Assembly (NCBI RefSeq): GCF_025211055.1
Contig: NZ_JAOARO010000035.1
Coordinates: forward strand, 1-64,000
Source of the DNA: Vallitalea sp.
GTDB taxonomy: Bacteria; Bacillota; Clostridia; Lachnospirales; Vallitaleaceae
Reading direction: 5' to 3'
DNA: 64,000 bases
Part shown: positions 38,301-48,590 of the stretch, piece by piece
How the letters are laid out: the number at the start of each line of letters is the position of its first letter
Numbering within the stretch: the stretch's first letter is position 1
Translations under genes and position numbers: made by a program
Notes under the pieces: model-generated
The model's input: the letters and a program-made list of their open reading frames with translations, nothing else
Databases searched by the model: none
What the model was told of the DNA's origin: nothing

Positions 38301-40400
38301 ATGAGTATCAACGATTTATTCGGAACAAATGTATTTAGTGATGCAGTTATGAAAGAAAGACTTCCAAAAGAAACATATAAATCACTTAAGAGAACAATAG
38401 AACTTGGAGAACCACTAGAGAAGACAACAGCTGAAGTAATTGCAAACGCTATGAAAGATTGGGCTATAGAAAAAGGAGCAACTCATTACACACACTGGTT
38501 CCAGCCTATGACAGGAAAAACAGCAGAAAAGCATGACTCTTTTATATCATTAACTCCTGACGGAAGAGCAACTATGGAGTTCTCTGGTAAAGAGTTAATT
38601 CAAGGAGAGCCTGATGCTTCATCTTTCCCTAATGGAGGACTTAGAGCTACATTTGAAGCTAGAGGATATACAGCTTGGGACCCAACATCACCAGCTTTCC
38701 TAAAAGAAGATTCAGCAGGTGTAACATTATGTATACCAACTGCGTTCTATTCATATACTGGTGAAGCTCTTGATAAAAAAACACCATTACTGCGTTCAAT
38801 GGAATCTATTTCCAAACAAGCAATGAGGGTATTAAAATTGTTTGGAGAAACAAGTGCTAAGAAAATAATAACTACAGTAGGAGCAGAACAAGAGTATTTC
38901 TTAGTAGATAAAAAATATTACCAAGCAAGAAAAGATCTAATATTTACTGGAAGAACATTATTTGGTGCAATGCCTCCAAAAGGTCAAGAATTGGATGACC
39001 ATTATTTTGGAAGCATAAAAGAAAGAATTGCTAATTTTATGAGAGAATTAGATGTTGAACTATGGAAGTTAGGGGTATCTGCTAAGACAAAGCATAATGA
39101 AGTAGCTCCAGCTCAATTTGAAGTGGCACCAATATTCTCAACAACAAATATTGCAACAGACCATAATCAGTTAATGATGGAAATCATTCAAAAAATTGCA
39201 ATGAGACACGATCTAGTATGCCTATTACATGAAAAGCCATTTGCTGGAGTTAATGGTTCAGGTAAGCATAACAACTGGTCATTAGCTACTGATGATGGTA
39301 TTAATTTATTGAAGCCAGGAAAAACACCTGAAGAAAATGCAAGGTTCTTACTTTTTCTATCAATAATTATTGCAGCAGTTGACGAATATGCTCCATTACT
39401 CAGATTATCAGCAGCTAACCCTGGTAATGATCATAGATTAGGAGCTAATGAAGCCCCACCAGCTATAATTTCAGTATTCTTAGGAGATAAATTATCTAGT
39501 ATAATCAATCAAATTGAAGCTGGAGACCTTAATATAGAAAAACAAGTAGAATTACTTGAAGTAGGTGTTTCTACACTTCCAAAACTTCCAAAAGATTCTA
39601 CAGATAGAAATAGAACATCACCATTCGCATTTACTGGTAATAGATTCGAATTCAGAATGTGTCCTTCATCCGCATCAATAGCCGGACCTAACATTGTTCT
39701 TAATACAATTGTTTCTGAATATCTTAGAAGAGTTGCAGATGAATTAGAGAAAGCTGATGATTTCAATGAATCTCTTAAAAAAGTTATCATAAGATTAATA
39801 AAAGACCATAAGAGAATCATATTTGATGGTGACGGTTATTCTGATGAATGGGTTCAAGAAGCAGCAAGAAGAGGACTTCCTAATCTATCATCAACAGTTG
39901 AAGCCTATACTTATTTTGATAAACCAGAAGCTGTTGAATTATTTGAAAGACATGGTGTCTTTACAAAAGGAGAAATAGTTTCTCGTAAAGAAATCGTATT
40001 TGAAGAATATGCAAAAATAATTAATATAGAGGGACTTACAATGTCTCAAATGGTTAGAAAGCAGATTATTCCTGCATGTATTAATTACATGACTGGTGTT
40101 GCTGAATCTATTAGCAAGATTAAGGGTGTGTGTCCTTCAGTAGATGTATCTGTACAAGAAGAACTTGTTAATAAGATTTCAAAACTATTATTTGATGTTA
40201 GAGTTAAAGTTGCTGACCTTAATAAAGCAATTGAAGAAGCTAAGGTAATTAGTAATATTGAAAGTATGGCATTTGCTTATAGAGAGACAGTATTCCCAGC
40301 TATGGCAGAATTAAGAAAACCATGTGATGAACTTGAAAAAATAGTTTCAGAAGAAGCATGGCCATACCCAACATATGATGAACTATTGTTTAGAGTTTAG
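38301..40400 (+). CDS. glnN: Glutamine synthetase, type III
   Basis: The 699-residue length and motifs are those of GSIII (GlnN), a dodecamer distinct from GSI. Seen: [19 protein letters not shown] in part, [39 protein letters not shown] and [19 protein letters not shown] take ATG 38301 behind TTAGGAGGACATAGT rather than an ATG 33 bases earlier, because the GSIII N-terminus [17 protein letters not shown] starts there. Controlled by the ANTAR leader just upstream; terminator follows. Confidence 0.95.
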   Translation: MSINDLFGTNVFSDAVMKERLPKETYKSLKRTIELGEPLEKTTAEVIANAMKDWAIEKGATHYTHWFQPMTGKTAEKHDSFISLTPDGRATMEFSGKELIQGEPDASSFPNGGLRATFEARGYTAWDPTSPAFLKEDSAGVTLCIPTAFYSYTGEALDKKTPLLRSMESISKQAMRVLKLFGETSAKKIITTVGAEQEYFLVDKKYYQARKDLIFTGRTLFGAMPPKGQELDDHYFGSIKERIANFMRELDVELWKLGVSAKTKHNEVAPAQFEVAPIFSTTNIATDHNQLMMEIIQKIAMRHDLVCLLHEKPFAGVNGSGKHNNWSLATDDGINLLKPGKTPEENARFLLFLSIIIAAVDEYAPLLRLSAANPGNDHRLGANEAPPAIISVFLGDKLSSIINQIEAGDLNIEKQVELLEVGVSTLPKLPKDSTDRNRTSPFAFTGNRFEFRMCPSSASIAGPNIVLNTIVSEYLRRVADELEKADDFNESLKKVIIRLIKDHKRIIFDGDGYSDEWVQEAARRGLPNLSSTVEAYTYFDKPEAVELFERHGVFTKGEIVSRKEIVFEEYAKIINIEGLTMSQMVRKQIIPACINYMTGVAESISKIKGVCPSVDVSVQEELVNKISKLLFDVRVKVADLNKAIEEAKVISNIESMAFAYRETVFPAMAELRKPCDELEKIVSEEAWPYPTYDELLFRV

Positions 40401-40465
40401 TCATATCAGATACACTTAATTACGGTTATAATATACTCCTTAATGTAAATATATTATACTAGTCT

Positions 40466-40505
40466 AACCATGAAGAAAGCAGTTATAGCAATCTTCGTGG
40501 TTTTT
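40466..40505 (+). terminator. Terminator of glnN
   Basis: AACCATGAAGA (40466-40476) with TCTTCGTGGTT (40492-40502), one G-U, then TTTTT. Confidence 0.8.
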
Positions 40506-40601
40506 CTAATATCTATTTATTTTATATTTGTTAATAATTAAAAGGTCTGTTATAATATTAAATAATCTATAAGATTAAACATATTGTTGAGGTGGAATAA
40601 A

Positions 40602-41567
40602 ATGATTGTTACTATAGCACTTAATCCTTCAATTAATAAATTGGCAGTTATAGACGGGTTAGAAGTGGATGGTGAAAACAAAGTACAGGATTATCGTATA
40701 AGTCTTGGAGAGAGCCCGATATATACTGCATATATAATAAAGTTACTTCAAGGTGAACCATATGTATTAGGATTCTTAGGAGGAATGGGCGGTAGGTTCA
40801 TTCATAATATAATGCAGAAAAACAGAATAAAATCTGATTTTGTATTTAACATGGGTGAAAGTAAATCTATTTATAGAATTGTTGATTCAGTTAATGGAAG
40901 ACAAACTACGTTATTGGATGACAATATGTTAGTAGATGAAAGAGACAAGAAGAATCTGAAACATAAACTGCAAAATAGAATAAAAGATGCTAAAATAATG
41001 ATTTTAGGTGGAGATATGCCAAGAGGTACTGATTTTAATCTGATTGAAGATATAAGTTCAGTAGCTAAGAAACATGATATAAAAGTGATTACTGCATTAG
41101 AAGGACAAAATCTACGTAAGTCGTTAAAACTTAATCCCTATGCTCTGAAGATAAGTGATAAGAATATTTCAGATTTAGTTAACGTGGATACGTTAACCTA
41201 TGATAAGTACTATGTATTAAAAGAGTTGTACCATATACTAATATCAAATAAGATTCATTATATATTATATGATTCTGCCGAGGGTCTTTATGTACTTTCT
41301 AAAAATAAAATATGCAAAGTTATATTTAGTGAAACTCCAGAAATAACCGACGGAATTGGTGCAAGTGATTCAATGGTTGGAGCGTTTGCTGTTTCTATAG
41401 AAAGAAAATATGAGCAGGAAAAGATGGCTAAACTAATTATGGCAAGTAGTATAGCAGTAAAAAGTTCAAAATATCCTACTATATGTAATAGGAAGGATAT
41501 AGATTATTATAATAATAAGGTAAAGATCGTTGAAATAATGAATAGGAAAAGGGGTTTTATAGAATAA
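40602..41567 (+). CDS. PfkB-family sugar kinase, 1-phosphofructokinase-like
   Basis: A 321-residue ribokinase-fold protein. The N-terminus MIVTIALNPSINKLAVID is typical of the FruK/LacC branch, and the C-terminal signature EITDGIGASDSMVGAFAVS carries the catalytic aspartate in GASDS (usual form GAGDS). ATG 40602 behind GAGGTGGAATAAA. It stands alone with no fru PTS or aldolase, so whether the substrate is fructose-1-phosphate or tagatose-6-phosphate cannot be told. The middle of the protein is more diverged than usual. Confidence 0.8.
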   Translation: MIVTIALNPSINKLAVIDGLEVDGENKVQDYRISLGESPIYTAYIIKLLQGEPYVLGFLGGMGGRFIHNIMQKNRIKSDFVFNMGESKSIYRIVDSVNGRQTTLLDDNMLVDERDKKNLKHKLQNRIKDAKIMILGGDMPRGTDFNLIEDISSVAKKHDIKVITALEGQNLRKSLKLNPYALKISDKNISDLVNVDTLTYDKYYVLKELYHILISNKIHYILYDSAEGLYVLSKNKICKVIFSETPEITDGIGASDSMVGAFAVSIERKYEQEKMAKLIMASSIAVKSSKYPTICNRKDIDYYNNKVKIVEIMNRKRGFIE

Positions 41568-41880
41568 AACATATATTTGAATATGATAATAAAAATATCG
41601 CAGTAATATCATATATATGACGGTATTATACAGAGATGCTAAGATGTAATGAAATGATACGTCGAAAGAAGTGATTTTCTACATTGATTTGCGATATGTT
41701 TATATAGAATACCTACTATAAGTAATATATAATGATGATAAGGCATGAAACTACAATATGTATTGTGAAAGAAAAAAATAGGTACTACATATTGTGGAAA
41801 TATTAATGATATTTCTAGAAAGCTAGGGGATAGTTTGGACATGTCTATTAGATTTTATTACAGAGAGCGGGGATGTTATT
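41568..41880. other. Intergenic leader with imperfect hairpins, function unknown
   Basis: 313 bases without a gene. ACAATATGTA (41753-41762) pairs with TACATATTGT (41786-41795), and ATACCTA (around 41709) can pair with TAGGTA (around 41779). No known riboswitch core and no terminator T-run seen. The ribosome site GAGCGGGGATG precedes the next gene. Confidence 0.4.
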
Positions 41881-42162
41881 ATGAAAAAATACCTTAAAGG
41901 AACAAGACAAGTTATAACTGAGAATAATCGAATTATTAACCTAGAGTATTATTTAGTTGAATCTACATACTACGAAAAAGATAAAGCTAAAATTGCATAC
42001 GGTATTGAAATACTTAAGAGAGATAATTGTAATCATTTAGAATCCGATATTGTTTCTAAGGTAACTGACAGTAAAGATAAAATTATAAATATAATTAATA
42101 AGCTTATAGCTAATATAGTAACTCCTGTGGGTATAGTTTGTGCGATTGATGAATTATTTTAA
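41881..42162 (+). CDS. Small conserved protein, DUF6514-like
   Basis: A 93-residue soluble protein (YLKGTRQVITENNRIINLEY, then a C-terminal helix NIINKLIANIVTPVGIVCAIDEL). I recognise the pattern as the clostridial DUF6514 group, whose function is unknown; it is short and single-domain without catalytic motifs. It is a single-gene unit with its own terminator. Confidence 0.65.
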   Translation: MKKYLKGTRQVITENNRIINLEYYLVESTYYEKDKAKIAYGIEILKRDNCNHLESDIVSKVTDSKDKIINIINKLIANIVTPVGIVCAIDELF

Positions 42163-42175
42163 CTTAAATATAGAA

Positions 42176-42233
42176 AGGACTGTTCGATAATAGTACAACA
42201 TTAAAAGTACTATGGAACAGCCCTTTTTTTATA
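42176..42233. terminator. Terminator between convergent genes
   Basis: GGACTGTTC...ATAGTAC pairs with GTACTATGGAACAG..., then CCCTTTTTTTATAG. It resembles the terminator at 17763-17850 in sequence (CTGTTC and GGAACAG arms). Confidence 0.75.
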
Positions 42234-42234
42234 G

Positions 42235-43029
42235 TTAATCAGTTTTAATGTGATTTTGTTTGAAGGTATTAGGAGTCATTCCACTAATCTGTTTAAATAT
42301 CTTACTAAAATGACTCTGAGTTGTATAACCTAATCGGGTAGAAATCTCTACTAAGGATAGGTTGGTGAACAGAAGTAGATGTTTAGCTTTTTTTATTCTA
42401 TTTATATGAATATATTTAGTAAAACTAATACCTACTTCTTTTTTAAAGGTTCTGGATAAATAACTACTATTAGCATTAATATAATCAGCAACATCAGTCA
42501 ATGCAAAGTTGGTACAAAGATTATCATTAATATATTTAATTACTTTTTTTGTTAAGGGAGAGTAATTATTTTTATTAGTAGATAGACTATTCTTTATCTG
42601 AGTCATGAAATCAAGTATCATAATAGCATTAAGATTAATTAAAGATTCTTTATCTCTTAGAGATTCTATTTTATTAATGTATAGGTCACTAAGGAAATAT
42701 GCATAGTTTTCTTCTAAACCTGTTTCAATAGCCATTCTAGTTATGAGTGCACAACTGCAAATCATATTGTTCTTCAGAGATCTTATGGAGTTGTTTTGAC
42801 ATAATACTGAAAGAGGATAATTACTATACTCATATCCAACCTTTTCTATTTCATCTATATTACCAGTAATAATTGCCTGATAAAGTTGTTTTTCTAATTC
42901 ATAAGGGTAATGGGAATAGTTTGTAGAATCATTTTTTGATTCTTGGTATAAGTATTCCTCTTTCTTGGACATATCAGTTATTTTAAGTGAGTTAAAAATC
43001 TGACTAAAATCCATATTACCTATAAACAC
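42235..43029 (-). CDS. AraC-family transcriptional regulator
   Basis: About 264 residues from a GTG at 43029, which sits behind a strong GGGAGGGATTTT; a longer reading would add an implausible hydrophobic leader. The N-terminal 160 residues are a helical sensor without a cupin motif. The C-terminal 100 residues are two AraC helix-turn-helices (FALTDVADYINANSSYLSRTFKKE and SLVEISTRLGYTTQSHFSKIFKQ). Divergent from the GH3 beta-glucosidase gene, which it probably regulates in response to a glycoside. Confidence 0.9.
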   Translation of the reverse strand: MFIGNMDFSQIFNSLKITDMSKKEEYLYQESKNDSTNYSHYPYELEKQLYQAIITGNIDEIEKVGYEYSNYPLSVLCQNNSIRSLKNNMICSCALITRMAIETGLEENYAYFLSDLYINKIESLRDKESLINLNAIMILDFMTQIKNSLSTNKNNYSPLTKKVIKYINDNLCTNFALTDVADYINANSSYLSRTFKKEVGISFTKYIHINRIKKAKHLLLFTNLSLVEISTRLGYTTQSHFSKIFKQISGMTPNTFKQNHIKTD

Positions 43030-43181
43030 AAAATCCCTCCCAAAAGTAAAATTTACGAAAAAAATAGTAAATAAAATGATATACATTATATAGATAAATC
43101 TTTACAATATAATCAATACCATTAATACAATTATATCAGATTGAAAGGTAAATAAATAGATAAAATTAAGGAGGAGATATT
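43030..43181. promoter_or_regulatory. Divergent control region, AraC regulator / GH3
   Basis: 152 AT-rich bases between divergent starts; the GGGAGGG site for the regulator and AAGGAGGAGATATT for the GH3 gene are clear. No exact repeat is convincing as an AraC site. Confidence 0.4.
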
Positions 43182-45422
43182 ATGCAAGAAAATATTAATA
43201 AGCTTCTATCAGAGTTGACATTGGAAGAAAAAGCTTCTTTATGTTCAGGTAAGGATTTTTGGACTACAGAGCCAATTGAAAGATTAGGTATTCCCTCAAT
43301 AATGGTTACTGATGGACCTCATGGATTAAGGAAACAAGCAGGCGATTCAGACCATCTAGGAGTTAATACCTCGGTACCATCAACTTGTTTTCCTTCTGGT
43401 GTAGGGTTGGCATCATCATGGGATAGAGATTTAGTACAAAAAGTCGGTGTAGCATTAGGTGAAGAAACACAATCAGAAAATGTATCAGTTCTATTAGGTC
43501 CAGCAGTAAATATTAAGCGTTCACCTCTGTGTGGAAGGAATTTTGAATATTTTTCAGAAGACCCATATTTATCAACTCAAATAGCTAAACATCATATATT
43601 AGGTGTTCAAAGTCAAGGAGTAGGAACATCTATAAAACATTTTGCAGCCAACAATCAAGAATACAAAAGAATGAGTGTTAATACTTTGGTTGATGAAAGA
43701 ACCTTAAGAGAAATATATCTTGCTAGTTTTGAAACTGCCATCAAAGAAGCGAAACCATGGACAGTCATGTGTGCTTACAATAAATTAAATGGGACTTATT
43801 GTGCTGATAACTATAAACTGCTAACAGAAGTTTTGAGAAATGACTGGGGTTATGAAGGTTTAGTAATCTCAGACTGGGGAGCAGAAGATGATAGAGTAGA
43901 AGGAATCAAAGCAGGTATGGACCTAGAAATGCCAGGTAATGGAGGACTCAATGATAAAAAAATTGTTGAAGCAGTCAAAAATGGTACTCTAGATGAAAAA
44001 GTTCTAGATAAAGTTGTCAACAGAATATTGGAACTAGTTTTTAAAGGCATAGAGAATGCAAGAAATATGAATTTTGATAAAAAAGAACATGATTTATTAG
44101 CAAGAAAAGTTGCATCAGAATGTATGGTACTTCTAAAAAATAATGATAAAATACTTCCAATGGATAAAAATAAAAAAGTCGCTGTTATTGGTGAATTAGC
44201 AAATAACCCAAGATATCAAGGTGGGGGAAGTTCACATATTAATCCTACGTTTTTACACAATGCTTTAGAAGAAATGAAAAAGCTGGGTACAGTAAGTTTT
44301 GCTAAGGGATATGATATTAATGTTGATGAACCTAGCCAGGAATTGGAAAATGAAGCAATAAACTTAGCAAAAGATAGTGAAGTTGTTGTAGTATTTGTTG
44401 GTCTTCCTGATAGATATGAATCAGAAGGATATGATAGAAGACATATGCAAATGCCTGAAAACCAAGTTCATCTAATAGAAGAACTAAGTAAAGTGAATGA
44501 AAATATAGTTGTAGTATTATCTAATGGTTCTCCTATAGAAATGCCTTGGATAAATAGTGTGAAAACAGTGTTAGAAGGTTATCTAGGTGGTCAGGCAGGT
44601 GGAGGAGCTGTCGCTGATATTATATATGGCAAGGTTAACCCATCAGGTAAACTAGCTGAAACATTCCCAATTAGGTTAAAACATAATCCATCATCATTGA
44701 ATTATCCAGGAAAAGAAAACAAAGTCTGCTATAACGAAGGATTATTCGTAGGGTATAGATATTATGATGCCAAAGATATAGATACTCTATTTCCATTTGG
44801 ACATGGGCTTAGCTATACTACTTTTGAATATACTGATATTGAAATAAACAAAAATGAAATACAAGATTCAGAAAAAGTGGAAGTTACTGTAACAGTTAAA
44901 AATACTGGAGATCTAGCTGGAAAAGAAGTTATTCAAATATATGTGAGAGATATTGAATCATCAGTTATAAGACCAGTAAAAGAGTTAAAGGATTTTGCTA
45001 AAGTACAATTAGTACCAGGTGAAGAAAAGAAAGTGAAATTTATATTGAATAAACGTTCCTTTGCTTATTATAACGTAGACATTAAAGACTGGCATGTGGA
45101 AACTGGTGAATTCCAGATATTAGCTGGTTCTTCAGTAGTCAATTTACCTCTAAAAACAAATATTAGAGTAAATTCAACAAGAAAAATTAAAAAGTCATTT
45201 GATAGAAGTTCAACATTTGTAGAAATAGCAGAGCACCCTGTAGGTGCAATGATAGTAAAACAAATTACTGAGAATATGAAACAAATGTTCATTGATACAG
45301 ATATATTTAATGAAAGTGCAATAGAGGAGATGGCGGCAACTAATACTCTAAAATCACTTATAACATTTGGTGCCATGAACGAAGAAGAATTACAAAATCT
45401 AATTAATCAACTAAATGCATAG
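43182..45422 (+). CDS. Glycoside hydrolase family 3 beta-glucosidase
   Basis: A 746-residue GH3 enzyme: (beta/alpha)8 domain (about 1-290) with the catalytic nucleophile aspartate in GYEGLVISDWGAEDD, the substrate-binding KHFAANNQE and the N-terminal TDGPHGLR; an alpha/beta sandwich domain (about 305-525); a fibronectin III-like domain (about 560-640); and about 100 extra C-terminal residues. No signal peptide, so it acts in the cytoplasm on imported beta-glucosides or xylosides. Neighbouring AraC regulator is divergent; a terminator follows. Confidence 0.94.
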   Translation: MQENINKLLSELTLEEKASLCSGKDFWTTEPIERLGIPSIMVTDGPHGLRKQAGDSDHLGVNTSVPSTCFPSGVGLASSWDRDLVQKVGVALGEETQSENVSVLLGPAVNIKRSPLCGRNFEYFSEDPYLSTQIAKHHILGVQSQGVGTSIKHFAANNQEYKRMSVNTLVDERTLREIYLASFETAIKEAKPWTVMCAYNKLNGTYCADNYKLLTEVLRNDWGYEGLVISDWGAEDDRVEGIKAGMDLEMPGNGGLNDKKIVEAVKNGTLDEKVLDKVVNRILELVFKGIENARNMNFDKKEHDLLARKVASECMVLLKNNDKILPMDKNKKVAVIGELANNPRYQGGGSSHINPTFLHNALEEMKKLGTVSFAKGYDINVDEPSQELENEAINLAKDSEVVVVFVGLPDRYESEGYDRRHMQMPENQVHLIEELSKVNENIVVVLSNGSPIEMPWINSVKTVLEGYLGGQAGGGAVADIIYGKVNPSGKLAETFPIRLKHNPSSLNYPGKENKVCYNEGLFVGYRYYDAKDIDTLFPFGHGLSYTTFEYTDIEINKNEIQDSEKVEVTVTVKNTGDLAGKEVIQIYVRDIESSVIRPVKELKDFAKVQLVPGEEKKVKFILNKRSFAYYNVDIKDWHVETGEFQILAGSSVVNLPLKTNIRVNSTRKIKKSFDRSSTFVEIAEHPVGAMIVKQITENMKQMFIDTDIFNESAIEEMAATNTLKSLITFGAMNEEELQNLINQLNA

Positions 45423-45480
45423 ATATTCAAAAATATCTTATACATTGAAAAGCAAACTAATACTTAACTAACTCTTTTAT

Positions 45481-45521
45481 AGCAAGGATTTTGAAAATAA
45501 ATTCAAATTCTTGCTATTTTT
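45481..45521 (+). terminator. Terminator of GH3 gene
   Basis: AGCAAGGATTTTGAA (45481-45495) with TTCAAATTCTTGCT (45502-45515), one wobble, then ATTTTTATAG. Confidence 0.75.
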
Positions 45522-45779
45522 ATAGTTAGAACTCTATTGATTATTAATTAGATCCTTTTTTAAATGAATTAATTGATTTTTATTATAAAATCCTAAGATA
45601 TATATATGCTTAATTATTTTTATAATGAAAATAATTAAATAGTGAATATAGAATTATAGATCAGTACATGATTTGCGATTGGATAATTATCATTAGCGAT
45701 TTTAACAACGATTTATTAAGTAAATAAAGAGATTGTGTAAATATAATATATCGATTTTATAAATTGGAATTATTTCTTG

Positions 45780-45835
45780 TTGAAATTAACTATATAGTAT
45801 GGTAATATAGAACAAATGATAATTTCAAAATGAAA
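45780..45835 (+). promoter_or_regulatory. Promoter and operator of the sulfatase locus, site 1
   Basis: TTGAAA (45780-45785), 17 bases, TAATAT (45803-45808), then the palindrome TTTCA-AAA-TGAAA at 45823-45835, just after the expected start of transcription. The same palindrome lies before 47479 and 52408. Confidence 0.6.
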
Positions 45836-45859
45836 AAAATATATGTTGGAGGTTAAATA

Positions 45860-47290
45860 ATGAATACAAAACAACCTAATATAATTTTGATTTTAACAGA
45901 TCAATGGAGAGGTGATTGTATTGGTGCTTTAAATAACGATATAATACAAACTCCTTTTCTAGATGAAATGACAGTAGATAGTGTTGTTTTTGAAAGAGGT
46001 TATAGTCCGTCGCCTGTATGTGTTCCTGCAAGGGCTTGTTTAATAACAGGGAAAAAACCATCTTCTACTGGTTTTTTTGGAAACGATTTCAGTATTGAAT
46101 GGAACTATAAGAATACCTTAATGGAAGTCTTAAGAGATAATGGGTACCAAACGATTAATGTTGGTAAAAATCATTTTGAACCACAAAGAAAGGCTCTTGG
46201 GTTTGAAATTAATAGACTTTATGAAACACAAAATGCTTACGATGAATTTAAATTACCAAGTGACTATCATCTATGGCTAGAAAAGGAAACAGGCGGAAAG
46301 GTTAAAGATACTGCCAAAATGCATGAAAATAATGGTCGAGTTGTATTCCCTTGGAATGCGGAAAGCAGATTGCATCCAACTGAATGGACGCTACAAGAAT
46401 CTCTGGATCAAATTGAAAGAAGAGATCCTACAAGACCATTTTACTTACAAATGAGTTTTCATAGACCACATCCACCTCTAGATCCACCAAGTTTTTATTA
46501 TGAAATGTATAGAGATGTTGAGTTCCCAGAGGTACCTATTGGTGAATGGGCTCCAGAATTTGAAAAAACTTCAACTACGACAAATCCGTTTGAAGGAAGA
46601 ATAGAAGGAAAAGCTTTAGATATGGCTAGAAAAGCATACTATGGTTCTATTAGTCATATTGATGCTCAAATTGGTAAATTACTTATATGGTTGAAAAGAA
46701 GAAGAGTTTTAGATGATACAATCATAATATTTACATCAGACCATGGTGAAATGTTAGGTGACCATAATATGTTTAGAAAAGGAGCTGCTTTTGAGGGTTC
46801 TGCTAAAGTTCCTTTCATTGTTAGACTTCCAAAAAGTGGTGGGTATAAGATTAATAGACGAACCAAAGTACCAGTAAATCTAAGTGATATTATGCCAACA
46901 GTATTAGATGTTGCAGGAATCGATATTCCAGAAGAAGTTGAAGGTGATAGTCTGAAACCTCTTTTAATGGGCGAAAATCTTCCTAATAGAAAATATGTAC
47001 ATGGGGAAAATTATAGAATTGGGCTAAATAGAGGATGGAATTATATAGTCAATGAAAGATATAAATATGTCTGGGATTCATACTCAGGATTAGAGTTGTT
47101 TTTTGATCTAGATAATGATCCTAAAGAACTAAATAATCTTATAAAAGAAGAAAAATATGGTAATATAATTTCTCAATTTAAAGAATATCTGATAGAAGAA
47201 TTATCTAAAAGACCTACAGATGGCTTGGTTAAAGACAATGAGTTGACAAAAGGTAAATTATTACCTGCATATAGGAAACTAGAAAAGTAA
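45860..47290 (+). CDS. Type I sulfatase (formylglycine-dependent), sulfatase 1
   Basis: A 476-residue alkaline-phosphatase-fold sulfatase. The cysteine to be converted to formylglycine is C54 in PVCVPAR (CxPxR), with LITGKKP after it; metal ligands are in ILTDQWRGD and FTSDHGEMLGDH. No signal peptide or lipobox, so it acts in the cytoplasm on an imported sulfated molecule. C-type sulfatases of anaerobes need a radical-SAM maturase (anSME); none is in the window. Family resemblance is to arylsulfatase and N-sulfoglucosamine sulfohydrolase types; the exact substrate cannot be read. Confidence 0.92.
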   Translation: MNTKQPNIILILTDQWRGDCIGALNNDIIQTPFLDEMTVDSVVFERGYSPSPVCVPARACLITGKKPSSTGFFGNDFSIEWNYKNTLMEVLRDNGYQTINVGKNHFEPQRKALGFEINRLYETQNAYDEFKLPSDYHLWLEKETGGKVKDTAKMHENNGRVVFPWNAESRLHPTEWTLQESLDQIERRDPTRPFYLQMSFHRPHPPLDPPSFYYEMYRDVEFPEVPIGEWAPEFEKTSTTTNPFEGRIEGKALDMARKAYYGSISHIDAQIGKLLIWLKRRRVLDDTIIIFTSDHGEMLGDHNMFRKGAAFEGSAKVPFIVRLPKSGGYKINRRTKVPVNLSDIMPTVLDVAGIDIPEEVEGDSLKPLLMGENLPNRKYVHGENYRIGLNRGWNYIVNERYKYVWDSYSGLELFFDLDNDPKELNNLIKEEKYGNIISQFKEYLIEELSKRPTDGLVKDNELTKGKLLPAYRKLEK

Positions 47291-47304
47291 CTGAAAAAAT
47301 ATTA

Positions 47305-47341
47305 TTTTCATATTGAAAGTATGTAAAAAATATGTTAAAAT
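47305..47341 (+). promoter_or_regulatory. Promoter/operator of tctC, site 2
   Basis: Palindrome TTTCA-TAT-TGAAA (47306-47318) overlaps a TTGAAA box (47313-47318) with TAAAAT 17 bases later (47336-47341). A repressor bound here would cover the -35 region. Confidence 0.55.
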
Positions 47342-47478
47342 GAATTTGTAAAATAAATGTTAATTGTTAGTAATCACAATGAATAAGATAGGTAGTACAA
47401 GGTAATTTATTAATGTTGACTAAGTCGACGATTGTTAAAAAAACTTGACTAAAAAAAACATGATTAAGGAGTGATTTA

Positions 47479-48564
47479 ATGAAAAAGTCAATCAAACGTT
47501 TAAAAGGGTTTTTATGTTTAGCATTAGTTTTAGTAGTTTTTACTGCATGTGGAACTACAGGTAGTGATGAGAAAAAAGGTGATAGTACAAAGAATAATGT
47601 GACAAAAGAAAAATCAAATGCTGAAGATAAAACTGATGCTCAAGAAGAAAAAACTGATGCAGAAGAAAAAACAGTAAGCTATCCAAAAGATAAGCTAAAG
47701 ATTATTGTTTCAGGTGGCGCTGGTGGTGGTATGGATATTAATGCACGTACAATTGCTAAATATCTAGAAAAAGTAATGGGAGCAACTATAATAGTTGAAA
47801 ATCGTCCTGGAGCAGGTGGAATTGTAGGTGCTACAGAATATTTAGTTGAAGAAGCAAATTCAGATACAATAATTGTTCTACCAAGTTTAGTTAACGCAGT
47901 AGCTCCATTGTATACTAATGTTCCATATAAAGGTGATGATTTTGTTCCAGTTATTGGATTAAATCAAGAAGTTAATGCTATATTTGCTAATCCTAAAAAA
48001 ACTGGAATTGAAACTTTTGAAGATTTAGTTGAGTATAGTAAAGAACATGTTGTTAAATTTGGAAGTGGTGGACCTGGTACTTATAATTTCTTAGCTCAAG
48101 ATGCTTTATATAAAATGGCAGATATACAAGCTGAAACTGTTCCTCATAAAAGTGGTGCAGAAGGTTTAACAAATGTATTAGGTGGACATACTGATATTAC
48201 ATTAGCACCAGCAAGAATTGCAAAAGATTATGTTGAAAATGGAGATTTAAAACCATTATTTGTATTTTCACAACAACCATATGATTTGTATGAAGGTGTT
48301 GATCCTGTACCAACAATTATGAGTAAAGGTTATGATGTTCAATATGAAGGATATGTATATATTGCAACAAGAAAAGGTACAGATCAAGAAATTATAGATT
48401 ATTTATATGATTGTATAAATAAAGTTTATCAAAATGAAGAATTTAAAGCAGAGTTAGTTCATTTAAATATAAATAATAGTAATGGAAAAGAAGTTAATGA
48501 ATATATGACTTCTAGAATAGAAGATGCTAAAAAGTTTTATGAAATAGCGAATCCATCTGAGTAA
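47479..48564 (+). CDS. Tripartite tricarboxylate transporter substrate-binding protein (TctC family)
   Basis: A 361-residue lipoprotein (lipobox cysteine C24 in VVFTACGTTG) with an acidic Lys/Glu/Asp linker to residue 70, then the TctC/Bug domain: IIVSGGAGGGMDINARTIAKYLEK, VENRPGAGGIVGA, and FGSGGPGTYN. It captures the ligand outside the membrane for TctA-TctB. Bug proteins usually bind carboxylates such as tricarboxylates or aromatic acids; here the neighbours suggest an acidic sugar derivative. Start behind AAGGAGTGATTTA. Confidence 0.93.
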   Translation: MKKSIKRLKGFLCLALVLVVFTACGTTGSDEKKGDSTKNNVTKEKSNAEDKTDAQEEKTDAEEKTVSYPKDKLKIIVSGGAGGGMDINARTIAKYLEKVMGATIIVENRPGAGGIVGATEYLVEEANSDTIIVLPSLVNAVAPLYTNVPYKGDDFVPVIGLNQEVNAIFANPKKTGIETFEDLVEYSKEHVVKFGSGGPGTYNFLAQDALYKMADIQAETVPHKSGAEGLTNVLGGHTDITLAPARIAKDYVENGDLKPLFVFSQQPYDLYEGVDPVPTIMSKGYDVQYEGYVYIATRKGTDQEIIDYLYDCINKVYQNEEFKAELVHLNINNSNGKEVNEYMTSRIEDAKKFYEIANPSE

Positions 48565-48590
48565 TAGCAAGAAACGAGGAGTAATATATA

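Larger units (their letters stand above)
45423..45859. other. Intergenic: GH3 terminator and sulfatase promoter
   Basis: 437 bases. The left part holds the GH3 terminator (45481-45521). The middle is AT-rich with nothing recognised. The right part holds the sulfatase promoter and the TTTCA-N3-TGAAA palindrome described separately. Confidence 0.6.

Noticed and set aside
41639..41842. Minus-strand 67-codon frame in the gap before the DUF6514-like gene
   Set aside because: No ribosome site, no family resemblance, and it crosses hairpin-forming sequence.
42176..42233. Similarity of this terminator to the one at 17763-17850 as a repeat family
   Set aside because: The shared part is a short CTGTTC/GGAACAG stem common to terminators in this genome; two examples are too few to call a mobile element.
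43182..45422. GH3 beta-glucosidase and its AraC regulator as part of the sulfatase regulon
   Set aside because: It has its own terminator and divergent regulator and lacks the TTTCA-N3-TGAAA site; kept as a separate unit.
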